Numbered from the stretch's first letter, positions 33,481-45,775 are shown. The stretch: 64,000 bases of DNA from Tetrastigma voinierianum (GCA_016808115.1 JAEQBH010006865.1:1-64000), one strand, 5' to 3'. Notes: generated from the letters alone by a model not told the origin. Program-made: numbers and translations.

Positions 33481-34300
33481 AAGGAATGGCATATCTTCCC
33501 CTACGGGCCTCGATGCTCTGCTTTCACCTATTGTGAGTTAGACATGCGAAGAGCCAGGCTGCAATCTCTTTCTTCGTCAGATCCACCGGTAATGTTAACC
33601 AAAGTCTGTACATCTTGGTACTACTGGATGCATAGCATACACAGAATGAATGTGCTTCTTCCATAATGTCTATCTTGGCTCGCCAAACTCACGGCACACA
33701 CATTCTACGGCCTTTCAACATCATCTTGAGTCATCTCTAATTTGAAATTCTGCTTTCTTTCCTTTTTCTATCTCTTCCTTAAGCTTAATCATCATGGATC
33801 ATACTGGCGCCTCTTCAGAATCGATCCACTAGGAGAAGTCTAACATGAAATGTGGCTAACAATGCTCTTGAATCCTCAGCCTCCAATATCACCCCTAAAG
33901 CTTTTAGATCCATCAGTGGAAGATAACCTGATCTCATATGAGACAAAGAACTCTCTGAGTCGCTACTCAGGGGCATCTTTCACGACATTAGCTTTTCTGG
34001 ATAGTACCTGATAGCTGTCGTAGTCCTTAATCAACTCAAGCCATCTTCTTTGCCTCGGGTTTAACTTTCTTTACGGGTGAAAATCTATTGAAGACTCTTA
34101 TGATGCGTAAAGATCCTGCCCGAGAACACCATATAAGTAATGTCCATATCTTGAGGCGAAACCGCATTGCTATGAGAAGCTCCCAAGTCGTGTGTGAGAA
34201 GTGTCTCATCATGCTTCTTGGTATCACAGAGGCATATGCAATCACCTTATCATTACGCATCAAAACCTGACCAAGGCCTTTAGCAGAAAGCATCCTTATA
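33481..34300 (-). pseudogene. element C RNase H and connection to integrase
   Basis: The segment 34293-34036 shows SAKGLGQVLMRNDKVIAYAS, the start of the gypsy RNase H just after its first catalytic acid, and an LKIW motif. The acid itself lies before the frame break and is not recoverable here. The rest toward 33481 is degenerate linker and integrase zinc-finger region. Confidence 0.7.
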
Positions 34301-35230
34301 AACCCGCAAACCCATATTTCCCACTAGGCAAAGCTAGAGCGGAGCTACTTGACTCACCGAAACTCTGGCGGCGGGCATCCACCCCACGTCATACTTGACA
34401 TCTTTCCTTGTCGGCAGGTCGGTGGGGAGTACGCTATCTTGGAGAACCCCTCAACAAACTTCCTGTAATACCTTGCTAAACTAAGGAAGCTTCTGACCTT
34501 TGACACATTCTTTGGTAGTTTCAATTTACCCATGACTTCTATTTTTGGGGATTGCGCTCCACCCCCTTAGGCGAGATCCGCGACTGGAATGTCACCTGTC
34601 CAAGCAAGCGCACTTGCTTGGCATACAAGCTGCTAGCTCCTTAAGTGCCTGCTGTCCTCGGGTGCTCCCCGTATTCCCTCTGGGCTACACGAATACACTA
34701 GGATATCATCGATAAAGACTATATGACAAACCTATCCAAATACGGAATTTGGAATACCGGTTCATGAGCAAGCGGCATCACCCGAAACTCATAATGTCCG
34801 GCGATGTCACGAAGATGCGATCTTGGAACATCACCTCACGCACCTTAGCGATGATACCCGACCTCAAGTCTATCTTGGAGTATACTTGAGACCCTTGGAG
34901 TTGATCGAATAACTCATCGATCTAGGGAGTAGATGCCGATTACGGATGGGTAACTGTTGTTGCACGTAATCTATACGCAACCACAAACTCCCGTCTTTCT
35001 TTTCCACGAAGAAGCGGAGCTCCCATTGGGGATATGCTCGGTCGAATGAATCCCTTACTTAACAATTCTTCCTAAGCCAGGCCTTAAAAGCTCTCTCGAC
35101 TCTGACCATCTATAAGGAGGAATGGGAAATGGGCTCGATCCAGGATCGAAATCAATGGTGAACTCTTGCCCTCTCTTTTAAGGTAATCTGTGGAGTATCA
35201 TCAGGGAGTCACATCTGGGAACTAAAAACT
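34301..35230 (-). pseudogene. element C reverse transcriptase
   Basis: The catalytic block is on the minus strand at about 34733-34681: FVI, a one-base frameshift, then FIDDILVYS. Palm and fingers remnants extend right to about 35230, where an N-terminal P-I-S-I-segment is degraded. Both aspartates of the FIDD motif survive, but the frame is broken. Confidence 0.75.
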
Positions 35231-35930
35231 GAAATCTCATCCGTTAGAGTCCCCTCCTTCCACTGTCTCCACCACATAAGCTAGATAACCACGACAACCC
35301 TTCTGTGACATCCTCTGCTTGTTGCACTTGGGCGGATATCATGCCCCAGAAGATAACTCTCTACGTATTCCTCACAAACTTTACCTCGATTTCAGATTTA
35401 ATGCAACTTTACTTCCTTTTTATAACAATCTAATGTGGCTCCATGTGGCGAGATAGCGATCCATGCGGGAACCACATAAAATCCCTCATATCTAAGGCCT
35501 GAGATCACTTTGGGAACTCTTGTCCCCTAATCGAACTCTACTATCTCACGTACTGCATGCGAGACCAACGGATCTCTGTTGAAGGGAAACTCTCATCTGA
35601 CCCTCTAATACGTTTGGGTCTCTATCTGAAGCGATCTAGAAAGGCTTAGATGCAAATGAATGCATGGCTCCTAGGTCCACTAATGTATATGCATCATGAT
35701 CGAGATAAATAATACCAGTGACCACGTCTGGGGCTGCATCGCATCTGGCGAGTCCACGGCATAAACTACATCTGAGTGCGGGCCTCGTCTACATCCTTGA
35801 GACCTACCTGCGCCTCTACCATGGCCCGCGCCTGCGGCTGCGTTGGCCCCTACCTTGGGAAACCTCTCCTGAGACTTAGAGTGCTCATCTCTGGTCTTCG
35901 GGTGCATTGGGGCGCTGCGATGTCTCTGCA
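35231..35930 (-). pseudogene. element C protease
   Basis: A retropepsin that would cut the polyprotein. The active-site block at about 35694-35645 (minus strand) reads TLVDLGAMHSFAS, so the usual D-S-G triad is D-L-G here, with the catalytic Asp kept. Downstream is broken by several stops. Confidence 0.7.
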
Positions 35931-37000
35931 CCCATCAACTGAGGGCACTCTCTAATGAAATGGCCTTCCTAGCCACAATGGAAATACCCTGTACTATATC
36001 TCTTACACTCCCCAAAATGTCGCCTCCAACACATATCACAGATGGGAGGAATACTCACAGGTGCCCTTTGCTAGCATTTGGGGGCCTCACTTTGATCCTG
36101 GCACTATAGCTGCAGGCTTACCTCGGCCTATATAACCTCTGCCCTTGTTTCTCTTTTCTTTGGAGCGACGAGGCTGCGTTGGGAGGTAAGTGCCGCTCCT
36201 CTTACTTTCTTTCCTACTACGATGCATAGCCATAGTACTTTTCTTAACTCTCGGGCGACCTCGATAAGTCCCAATCTATTTTGAAGAACCATGAAACCAA
36301 ATGCACTCGTCCGGTCTTGTAATCTTTACCAAAAAACCTTTTGCACTTAGGGACTTATTGCTTTGAATATATGGAATAATCGACAGATGTTCTTACCTTA
36401 CAATACGAAGAACTCCTCGATCTTGATCCTTGTGACTCGAGGAAATAATCGGTCGATAAACTCTTGCTTGAAATTGGTCTATGATATACCATCGGGATAC
36501 CTCATCCACGGCATCCCGCCAATCCTTAGCCTGTCTTCCATCGAGGCGGAAAACGAGATATACTGCTCATCAGTGCGCTCATAACTCAGTAAACCTTGTT
36601 TACTCTTTCCAACCATAACGGTTGCCTGGATCGCCCTTGCTCGTCCTTATGGCTTAGCGCCCGGCTTACGTATCTCTGATGACATCGGGTTCTTCAAGAA
36701 CCTCTCTGAGTGACGGTGGAGGCTGCCCCATTTCTTGACAAGTCGCTATTGCCACTATCGAGAGCAATGCATGCCTGCTCTGCGGTAAACAATCCTTAGG
36801 CTCATACGGTGGCGGATGGTCGGCGACACATACGGAGGCTGATTCATGGAGGCGGTAGTGGAACCAACTACGTGCTCATCTCTCTCAGGTATTGTAGGAC
36901 GCTCGAAAACCTCTGGTATGGTTCTCCTAGGACGATCTCTACGTCCTCTCCTGACAAAATGATGTATTTGCAAAAATCAACTATTTAATACTTTAAATCA
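35931..37000 (-). pseudogene. element C Gag with zinc-knuckle
   Basis: At about 36000-35940 the minus strand gives FHCG, a stop, then EGHFIRECPQLM, the right half of a CCHC zinc knuckle for RNA binding. Upstream (36180-36973) lie degenerate capsid-like frames, with an Arg-rich segment RRGRRDRPRRTIPEVF near 36950-36900 close to the expected N-terminus. Not a single open frame. Confidence 0.6.
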
Positions 37001-37168
37001 CCTCATATGTATGTACTTTGAGTTTGAAAATGCATGGTTTCAAGTAGTGTAAAATAGTGTATACGAAAACTACGATGTTTAATAACACAGGTTTTGTAAG
37101 AACGGGCTCTCTTACCAACTTGTGTTGGTATCATATCCTCTCAAGCTTTAGGTTATACGTATGCACAT

Positions 37169-37181
37169 GCTGCGATACCAA
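37169..37181 (-). other. element C primer-binding site
   Basis: The minus strand reads TTGGTATCGCAGC, the initiator-Met-tRNA site with two changes, immediately inside the right LTR. Confidence 0.75.
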
Positions 37182-39963
37182 CATCACACCCGCGCCCCCT
37201 GCCCAGCGATTATCTGACCGCCCCTGAGGAAGCCCGGTAGATTACTTCCAGCGACTAGAGAATCCTGTGCGAAGCGTGTTGCTTCAGCTGGCTTAGTATA
37301 AAAATTTTCCTTTCCTAAATTTGTGATTTTATAAAATTTTGGCAGCATATGACCGCATCTGGGACCGATCCCAAAACACAATATGTCGGTTTACACTTTT
37401 CAAAATATGGCAATAACACACTCTTTCAAAGAGTCTCAAAGCTCATCACATTTTCCTGATACAAACTATGTACATACATATGCTCAAATGTACAAATTCC
37501 AAAGTATTTCCTTACATAAGTATTTAAATATAGTATCTTAAAATTCGGAATCTAATAATACTCGGCGTCAGTCACGTAGGCTGGAAAATAGTTTAAAGCA
37601 ACAACAAATAGGCTAAACGAGCTCAGTGAGTGTATGCTTTATAAAATGTTTGCTTTTTCGAAAATATATCTAAACTGTAAAACTCTCTTTTACAAGACAT
37701 TTTCCAGAAACCTTGCTTGCTCTACTTTAAAAGTTTCTAAAACTTTTCATACTTGCTTGCTTGCTTCGCTTTGCTTCGCTTCGCTTTAAAAGTTTCTAAA
37801 ACTTTTCATAAACCTCTTGCTTGCTTGCTTTACTTTGCTTTAAAAGTTTCTAAAACTTTTTATAAACAAGGGAGCCTGGGCTCAACCACTTGCTTTAAAA
37901 GTTTATAAAACTATTTATAAACACGGGAGCCTGGGCTCAACCGCGTGCTTTAAAAGTTTATAAAAACTTTTCATAAACCTCTTGCTTGCTTGCTTTACTT
38001 TTCTTTAAAAGTTTATAAAACTTTATAAACAGAGACAGCTCAGCAGGTACACCGATAGTTGATTTCAAAATTGTATGGAAATTGTTTATAAATCAAGATT
38101 AACCACTGAAGGCCTTTCTTGCTTGTTGTACCCTAGTAAACATGGGAGCATGGGCTTATTTGTCTTGTGGAAGGAGAATTTGGGTCCACATCACCTAGGT
38201 GGAAGAGCCTTGGCTCAATTCCCCTTTTTCCGGTAAATATGGTGGAATGACCTTGGTCTATATCACCATAATCTAGCTAAGCGCGTTAACCCCATATACT
38301 CATTTATGCCGGTCTCCTTTAAATGTCGTGATGCAGGAACTAAGTTTAAGTAGACAAATAAAATCGTAAATGATGTCCCTAACACCACCACACACGTCTG
38401 AAATACCTCTGATGGTGTGATTGCTTAAAACTAGAGTTTTCGTTGGGCTGTTTTAGAAAATATACTTTTGCCTTGCTTGCTTGCTCTTTGAAATATGGTT
38501 TACAACTCAAACCATTACTTCACTTTTAAAGTATGGTTGAATACATCAAAACCATTACTTGTTTGGCACTCACATATCTGAACTAAAATGAAACCATTGT
38601 TTTGCTTAAAACTCATTGCTTGCTTGCTTTAAAATATGGTTCTAATGAAAACCATTAAATACCGGTGTAAAAAGCAGTTCATAATAATACTAGTATTTGA
38701 AAAATAGGTTTAGAACATTCACCTTCCTTTTACAATAATTAAGTACAGCTCCACAATTTCTTTCGTCTTCGCTATTACCCTACACATTCGATGTATTAGA
38801 CCACACACGTCGTCTGACAAGCAATTTGCACACTTGGTGCTCTGATTAAAATTTCGGAAAATATGTAGAAATTTTGAAATCTTAGCGTTGGGAAAATGGC
38901 TAGATTGAACTTCGAGGGACTTTCCATATAGTCTAAAAACATCAGAAAACATTTCGAAAATTATGTAGGATTTTATGCGAATAAAATCCTGAAATTTTAA
39001 CGATGTCTAAAAACGATCCCAGGAAATTTAGCCAGGCGTCAGAAAATAGTCCCCGAAATTCCTAAACTCAATCAAGTACAGGTGAAATTTACGACTCTCC
39101 ACGGGCTCTAAGAAAATTTCAAGTAATTACATAGCCTTTAAACTCGAAATAACACAAATGTGAGGATAATTTCCTACCTCTTGAAGTTTGACAGCCAAAG
39201 ATTTTGGTGTCCGCATAGCCCTCGTTGCGTGGATCAACTTTTATACGCTCAGGCAAAATCTCTGAGTGGGAATTTCAGTAAATCACGAGAGAAAACGAAA
39301 AAAGAAAAAAAAACAAATATATATATCTCTCTCTCTCTCATTCTCACGCTCTCCCGTCCGTCATTTTTTACTTTTGATGTTTTGATTTGATTTGATTTTT
39401 ATTTTTATTTATTTATTTTTAATTACTATTATTATTATTATTTAGATACATAACATATTGCCGTGAATTAAGTTTGTCGTAAATTTTATTTCTTTTCAGT
39501 TCAATTATGTTAAATGAACTTTAACTCAAGCTATTTTCTGACTTTCGAGATTTTCGTAAAAATCTATCCTGAGAATCAACTGGCGATTTATCACCCGAGA
39601 GGAAATTAAGTAAAATATTACATTTGTCTCGGGGTCGCCAAACAACTACGGGTAGCAAATTCGCCAAGACGAATTTATGTGCGATCCCGTTTCGTCATCC
39701 GATATCTAGAAGAGAATTTTCTATCTTACTGAGAGCGAATTCGGCAATTTATTATTATTATTCTTTTGAAATTCCATAATTTGTACTTTCACCTTTACTT
39801 TCCTTAATTGAAAAAGTGCCACAATGCTTTGAAAACTTTATCATTTCATCATAAAACAAAACTTTCAAAAATCTTCTTATGGCGATTCGAATAATTAAGA
39901 GGCTACAGGTGCGCATATGCGACTGATTTACCCATCACAGTACCCTCTTGAATGAGCGTTACA
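37182..39963 (-). mobile_element. element C 5' LTR
   Basis: Starts CATCACACCC (mutated TGTCACACCC) and ends GAGCGTTACA; 2.78 kb, with the same module order as the left LTR. Followed by TAACA. Confidence 0.9.
37720..38035 (-). repeat. inverted-repeat-rich array in element C 5' LTR
   Basis: The same AAAAGTTT..AAACTTTT near-palindromes, (TTGC)n tracts and CACGGGAGCCTGGGCTCAACC boxes as at 30125-30440. Confidence 0.85.
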
Positions 39964-40660
39964 TAACACACATATATCAACACATTCAACATGTTATTTA
40001 ATTTCCAACAATAACACACAAAAATAACAGTCCAGACAAACTAGCTATTCTCGGCCATACTCGGCCTTGGAAATAATCTAGACTCAGTCCAGAAATATCA
40101 ACTTTTGTTCCGTTTTATTTATTTATTTTTGTCAACTTTTAAGGCGTCGTGCACGAGGATATAAATTAAGCCATTAAGCGATCCACGAAACTTGGCCGCG
40201 TTTGAAAAATAGTTCCACAAGCAAAAATCCCTACATTTCCGGCCGTCCAACAGCGGCTGGATACGACCTTGAAACCTAGTTAATTTGTCAAGCGGTCAAA
40301 TGGCGAAATTTAGTCCAGTGTTTGGGAGTGAACCACATAGCCATTCACGACTCTTAAATAAAGAGGAACGGTGTATGAAAGGCCCACACCTCTTGGAACT
40401 TGAAAAAAAATTCGGTTGGAACCCGTCGCAGCCGCATCGCATAGACGACTTTAATTCTCGGACGAATGACTTCCAACAGTCAGAACACTGGGAATCGGAG
40501 CCCTTTTTTTTTTTCCCACGCATGGATCCGATCTTCCTCCTCCTCTTTTTTGTTTTTTTTCCTTTTCTTCCTTTTCGTTTCTTTTTTTTCTTCTTTCCTT
40601 TCTTTCTTTTCTTTCTCCTTTTCTTTGCTCCTCTTTCTCCACCGAATTGGTTCTCTACCT
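39964..40660 (-). mobile_element. LTR D, right part (after element C), truncated
   Basis: Begins with the second TAACA and continues ACACATATATC and ACATGTTATTTAATT, consistent with the 29570 side. It ends in a long pyrimidine-rich CTTTTCTTCC tract without the expected TTTTACA end. A second LTR head starts near 40661. The 159-aa plus-strand frame here is low-complexity F/P and is not a gene. Confidence 0.65.
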
Positions 40661-41461
40661 ATGACGCCCCAATTTCCAGGGGTCTTTTTTTTTTTTTTTT
40701 AATATTTCGGGTCCCAATGGATTGGAAACCCGGTCCAGCTTATGTGTCTGGTGCCCATGAATAGTGTTAATGAACATAAGCTCCAAGCGGTGCCTGACCG
40801 TGCGATGAATTTCTTGGGCGGCTACATCCGCGAAAGCGGAAGCTTCTGTTGCGACAAAGCACCGACGGCCGCCACGGGACCGTGGCGCTGGCATTCCCAT
40901 GTCGCGGCGCGCCTTGCTCCGGCCATGCCACTACAGGCGTCCGAGATGTCGGTAGCGCTCTTGACTGTGTCGTATGCACTGGCATTGTCGCGCGGCCCAT
41001 TGTCGGCGCACACGTGACTGCCGGCGCTCCGTCCCAACGTTATTCGCACCACGCCGCCTTGATCTTATCGCTATCGCGCTGGCATTGCTGCTTACCGTAG
41101 TCGTGTGCGCCTAGTGCACATGTGCCTCACGCGCAAGCACTATCGTGTGCGTAACATTGTCGCGACAAAGAATTCTCTTTTGCGATAGAAAGTCTATCGT
41201 TATAGAGCGCCGTGACCATAACACCCTGTTGGTCGGCGTCTGCGTAGGTCACTTTGGTAGCGAGCGCTAAGCGTGTCCTTCATACTTAGGGTTGCCCTTA
41301 GTGCGGGAAACGCCTGTTGTGACTTTGTCGACCAGGTCTCTATCTCGACGAGGGCCGAAGTCTGTTGTGACCAGAGACTCTATGTCGCGACAGAGAACCA
41401 AAGACTCTCTCTAAAGGTCTACACCGTCTGTCGGCGTAGCTCTTCTATCAACTCTGAGTCG
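40661..41461 (-). mobile_element. LTR E fragment with CpG array
   Basis: Starts ATGACGCCCCAATTTCCAGG, followed by poly-T and a dense CpG block with GTCGCGACAAAG-type words (40848-41420). At about 41462 it changes abruptly to integrase coding sequence, so at least 1 kb of this LTR is missing. Confidence 0.65.
40848..41420 (-). repeat. TCGCGACA-type array in LTR E
   Basis: Words such as TTGTCGCGACAAAGAATTCT and ATGTCGCGACAGAG, with many variants. G+C and CpG are far above the surrounding sequence. Confidence 0.75.
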
Positions 41462-42480
41462 TAAGTAGACGCTTCCGTATCAAATCCACCTTCTCAGAGG
41501 TGTCTCTAATTAGATCCGGACCAGTGATGGAACTCTCTCCCACCTATGTCCAACAAATCGGGGATCGGCATGGCCTCCCATATAAAGCCTCATAGGGTGC
41601 CATCTGAATACTCGCCTAGTAACTTTTGTTGTAGGAGAATTCCACTAAGGGTAAGTGCTCCTCCAGCTGCACAAGATCGGGGCGCATGCTCGCGGCTGTC
41701 CTCTAAATCTGTATAGTCCTCTCAGAAGTACGACCATCTATCACGGATGGCTTAGCAGTGCTCATAGTCAGCTGTGTCCCATGGCCTTTTGGAAACTCTT
41801 CAAAAAGTGCGCTAAACACAGGGTCCTTTGATAAGATACAATAGAGACCGGCACTCCATGTATCCGAACAATCTCATGAATATACAATCGGCAGAATTCC
41901 TCTAATGTGAAGGTCATCTGCACTGCTAGAAAATGTGTCGACTTAATAAGTCGGTCCACTATCACCCATACCGCATCATGTCTTCGAGGTGTCCGTGGCA
42001 AGTGGGTCACAAAGTCCATTATGATGTGCTCCCTTCCCTCCGTACGTCCCAATAATTTGGAGTAGCCACTACTAACCGATGCTTTCGACCACTTTACCTA
42101 TTGACAAGTGAGACATCGTCGAACAAAATCTCCAACGTCTCGCTTCATCTTCCGATGCGGCGAGATCCTTATTTATCTTGAGCGGTACGGATGAATAGCA
42201 AATCGGGAGTAAGTGGAACTCCACGAGAATCTCCTCTCGTAAAGCGATCGACTAAAGGGAACCCGCGGCGGAGTCCCTATCACAAGAAGACTACCATCTG
42301 TGTGGATAGTCCAACCTTCGTTTCCCATACCTAACTATACTCGGTCCCTGATGGACGACACCTCTGCGTCCTACCCCTAAGACTCAATCACTCTTCTCAA
42401 TAGGGATGGCTTAGCTGCAGGCTTTCACAACACTCCACTAAGCACGATCAACATCTTGCGGGTTTAAAGCGTCACACAGG
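41462..42480 (-). pseudogene. integrase remnant, truncated C-terminus (second minus-strand pol)
   Basis: The core at 42052-41768 reads IIMDFVTHLPRTPRRHDAVW then VIVDRLIKSTHFL and LYIHEIVRIHGVPVSIVS; the first catalytic Asp is kept, while the VSDRD block is changed to VSYQR, losing the second. An APYEALYGRPCRS-like stretch near 41590 and DLIRDTSEKVDLIRK near 41512-41468 continue toward the C-terminus. It stops at the LTR E junction, so the chromodomain and polypurine tract are gone. Confidence 0.8.
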
Positions 42481-42940
42481 TCTGAAGCATCTGCCACTCA
42501 GGGAAGCTACGCTAGCCAGTACTCCCCGTGACTTACGACTTAGCGCATCAGCCATCACATTTACCTTACCAGGATGGTAATGTAAAGTGAAGTCATAATC
42601 CTCCATATACTCCATCCATCTGCATTGCCTCATGTTGAGGTCCCGCTATGTGAAATATATTTCAGACTCTTATGGTCTGAAAACACCTCAAACTACTCAC
42701 CATACAGGTAGTGGCATCAAATCTTTAAGGCAAAGACTATGGTGCTTGAATCGGATCATGTGTGGGGTAATTACGCTCGCGATTGTTTAATTTGTCACGG
42801 AACCATAAGCTCTGACCCTCTGGGACTACATCAAAACACATCCCGGTCCGGAGTCCTTAGAGGCATCCATGATACATTTTCTCTGTCCCTATTCGGGACT
42901 ATCGAGAATAGAAATTTGAAGTAAGCCTCCTTTTCAATTC
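42481..42940 (-). pseudogene. RNase H remnant (second minus-strand pol)
   Basis: The plus-strand sequence ACTCCATCCATCTGCATTGCC at 42609 is the complement of the QRRWMEY-type connection, and the preceding block corresponds to the SDHKSLKY region. Heavily interrupted. Confidence 0.6.
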
Positions 42941-43780
42941 TGAGATACCTTCGCACAGGTCATTCGCTCAAACTTGACCCTTTTGGGTCGATCTAGTCAC
43001 GCAAGTCTTTGCTAGCCAGGGATAAATCCTTAATACGCGCTATAATACCCGGCCCGATCGAAGCTGCGTATCTCAAGGAAGCCCGACTTCCGCCTCTCCC
43101 AACTCATAATTGCCTCGACCTTCTTAGGGTCTGCTTGACACACACGGCCCAGGCACGGCGTGTCTCGGGAATTTCACCTCGAGTAAGCGAAACTTCGCGC
43201 CTGCGAACTTAGCATACAACTGATGGTCCCTGAGTGCCTAGAGAATAATCCTCAAATGATCCTCATTCTCCTCCTCAGACTAGGAGTAGATCAAGATGTC
43301 GTCAACAAAGACTACCACAACTGATCCAAATAGGGCTGGAATACCTTATGCATGAGATTCATGAATGTCGTTGGAGCATTCGTCAATCCAAAGGGCATCA
43401 CCGTGAACTCAAAATGCCCATCTGGCGTCCCTGAAACTACGTCTTGGGATATCTGCCTCCACTAACTCTCAATGATGATGCTTAGGTGCAGAGGTATCTT
43501 CCAGGTAGACTCATGCCCCTCTCGGTACGATCAAACAAATCATAAATCCTTGGATCTGGGTCTTGATCATGTACTGTTCAAGCGTCGATATTCAATGCCT
43601 GATTCGAAGAGTGCAGTCCTTCTTCTTAGCAAACAGAACCGGAGCGCCCCATGGTGAAGTGCTTGGCCTAATAAAACCCTTGTCCAATAATTCCTGTAGT
43701 TAGACCTTGAGCTCTTACGAATCAACCGATGCCATCCTATGAGGAGTCATAGAAATGGGCGATGTACTAGGGTGTAACTC
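42941..43780 (-). pseudogene. reverse transcriptase remnant (second minus-strand pol)
   Basis: The catalytic block on the minus strand at 43317-43282 reads VVVFVDDILIY, both Asp present. N-terminal RT motif TSPISMTPHRM at about 43770-43737. Stops and frameshifts elsewhere. Confidence 0.8.
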
Positions 43781-44330
43781 AATAACAAAGTCAAGGTCCC
43801 TAAGCGGAGGTAATCCCGGTGGCACGATGCAGGAAAAACATCCCCGGCTCACAAACCACCCAGGTAGGCTTAAATCTGCCTCCTTGCCCCTCATCCTCAG
43901 GGAAGGCTTGCTATGACCATCAACTGATCCCTTTCTGCACGGAGTGGGTGCATGATGCAGGGTAAAAGGCATCATGCTTATCCCCACCCGAAGGTCACAA
44001 CGTGCAGATCTTGTGTGTAGGCACGCCAATCCTCTGCGATCACAATCAATGATGACTGCGATGTGCCGTTAGCTTGATCATGCGAGAATGACATCAAATC
44101 CGATGGGTCCATCGCTAGAAGGTCCAGTGGCGAGTCCTTGAGATCTCTAACTCTAATCCCGACATATCGATCAATCCTCACTAGTCCTGGGGAGAACTCA
44201 CATGTGACCTTTCCAAAGTTCTACCTCTAAGCCCAAAGACATTCACCTGAATCTGGCGGCAAAAATGTGATGCACGAGTCAAGCGACACTCTTTCTCATA
44301 GGCGAGATAATAGAAACATACCCTGTATGA
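43781..44330 (-). pseudogene. protease remnant (second minus-strand pol)
   Basis: At about 44288-44262 the minus strand gives SLDSCITFL at the retropepsin active site: D-S-G has become D-S-C, which should abolish activity. Downstream, an RIDRYVGIRVRDL stretch (44181-44143) corresponds to the post-active-site region. Confidence 0.65.
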
Positions 44331-45270
44331 CCAACTGATCATTTGGCTCAGTCTGTGGTGTGATGGTGTAGACACGCACATAGGTCCCTGAATTCTTGGC
44401 CTGTAAGCCCTATCCTCGACCTCGACCCATACCACCCACCTCTTTTGCTTTGTCTATATAAGCGAAGGCGCTATGAAGCACCACAGGGTATCTGCAGTTC
44501 CTCGACCCATCTTTGGGGTGTGAAGGAACAAAGCGTATTCAGCATACACTTGATGACTAGGGCTGCGATGTCCCAAAACCTGAGATCCTTGCCTCACGGG
44601 GGCGATCTGGCCTCGCGCGCTCGGTGATGGCGAGACATAACATGCCGTCGTCTGCGTGATTAAACCACGAGTGCAGCCTTGGCGCGATGGCGCGGCCGTC
44701 CACTGAATGCTACCGTGGCATAGCAGTCTTTTGCTTCTTTCTTGAACTAAAAGAAGGGTGATCCTCCTTCCTATTGCCACTAGCACCCGCATCCCGGATG
44801 CTTCGTGCATCATTTATCTCTCTGTCTATGGCCATAGCCGTCCGAACCATAGAATCCATGTCTTATAGGAGAAATCCTACAATCTTGCCTCGGATGGACA
44901 ACTTCAGGCCGTCCTCAAACTTCATCACCTTGACCATGTCTGTAGCCACATAATCATCCGCGAAACGTGCCAACTTGGTGAACTTGGCTACATATTCGAG
45001 CACAGACACTCCCTTGCTTCAACTCAAGGAACTCCCGAGCTTTTTGCATGCTGATCGATGTCGGAAAAACTTGTCCTTTCGACTCTCGCTCCCCATGACA
45101 TCATCTCGGGACTCGGCGAGACTTTGACCCAATCCCACCGTATATGGGATTCACCCTCTGAATCGAAATGTGGTAGCTTGATCCTTATCGAGGTAATCTC
45201 GTAGCCTCAAAAATCCTCGACACATGCAGACCAATGATCAGCTATCACTGGATCCCCTCCTCCGGTGAAT
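44331..45270 (-). pseudogene. Gag remnant (second minus-strand element)
   Basis: Degenerate frames with a GRGRG-type basic linker near 44430 and ARELLELKQG-like and CARICSQVHQVG capsid-end words near 45040-44970. No complete zinc knuckle could be traced. Position before the primer-binding site supports the assignment. Confidence 0.5.
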
Positions 45271-45681
45271 GTCGAAGGATGATGTGTTATAAACCGTTGG
45301 AGGTTAGTTGGCCCCCCCTTGATCCCAGGCCCAGGCTAGCACGTACGATGGCGGCTGCGGCACCCATGGCCTCTGAGGGCTGTTACGTCCGAACTACGTG
45401 TGGAGTGCCGCGAAACGACCCACTGCGTCACTCTTCCGACTTGCCATCTACATAAGTCAAATAGCAAATTGAGGTTCTTTTTCTTTATTCCATTAGTAGT
45501 GCATATGCCACCACTATTATCCATGACACTCATTTCCCATATACTATGGATCAAGTATATGATTCATACAATTTTTCAACACATTATCATGTAATAAATC
45601 ACAAATATAAATTCATTAAAATGAACAATGGATGCATGATATAAATCGTGTCCATCGAGTCCTAGGTATTTGTATACCTAA
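45271..45681 (-). other. leader and gag N-terminus region, degraded
   Basis: No clear domain; AT-rich from 45450. Lies between the Gag remnant and the primer-binding site. Confidence 0.4.
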
Positions 45682-45775
45682 GCTCACGATACCAATTTGT
45701 GGCGGTATCGAATGTATTCCCTATGTCTATCCCGAGGCCCTAGGTATACGCATACCTAAGCTCGATGCAAGCTCT
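45682..45775 (-). other. primer-binding site with duplicated leader
   Basis: The minus strand reads TTGGTATCGTGAGC at 45695-45682, an initiator-Met-tRNA site variant. About 80 bp further right a second, more degraded copy (TGCATCGAGCTTAGG, 45770-45755) adjoins the LTR, and both are flanked by the CCTAGGTAT.CGTATACCTAAG-type inverted word. The leader has been tandemly duplicated. Confidence 0.6.

Larger units (their letters stand above)
29571..39963 (-). mobile_element. element C: full-length minus-strand chromovirus (Tekay-like), 10.4 kb
   Basis: The best-defined transposon here: 3' LTR at left (29571-32359), polypurine tract, integrase/chromodomain, RNase H, RT, protease, zinc-knuckle Gag, primer-binding site, and 5' LTR at right (37182-39963), all on the minus strand. 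A perfect 5-bp TAACA duplication flanks it, the length expected from gypsy integrase. Pol is broken by many stops and frameshifts and the two LTRs differ widely, so it is an old, inactive copy. It lies in LTR D. Confidence 0.9.

Noticed and set aside
40285..40764. 159-aa plus-strand frame
   Set aside because: Low-complexity Phe/Pro/Leu translation of a pyrimidine tract crossing an LTR-LTR junction; no domain.
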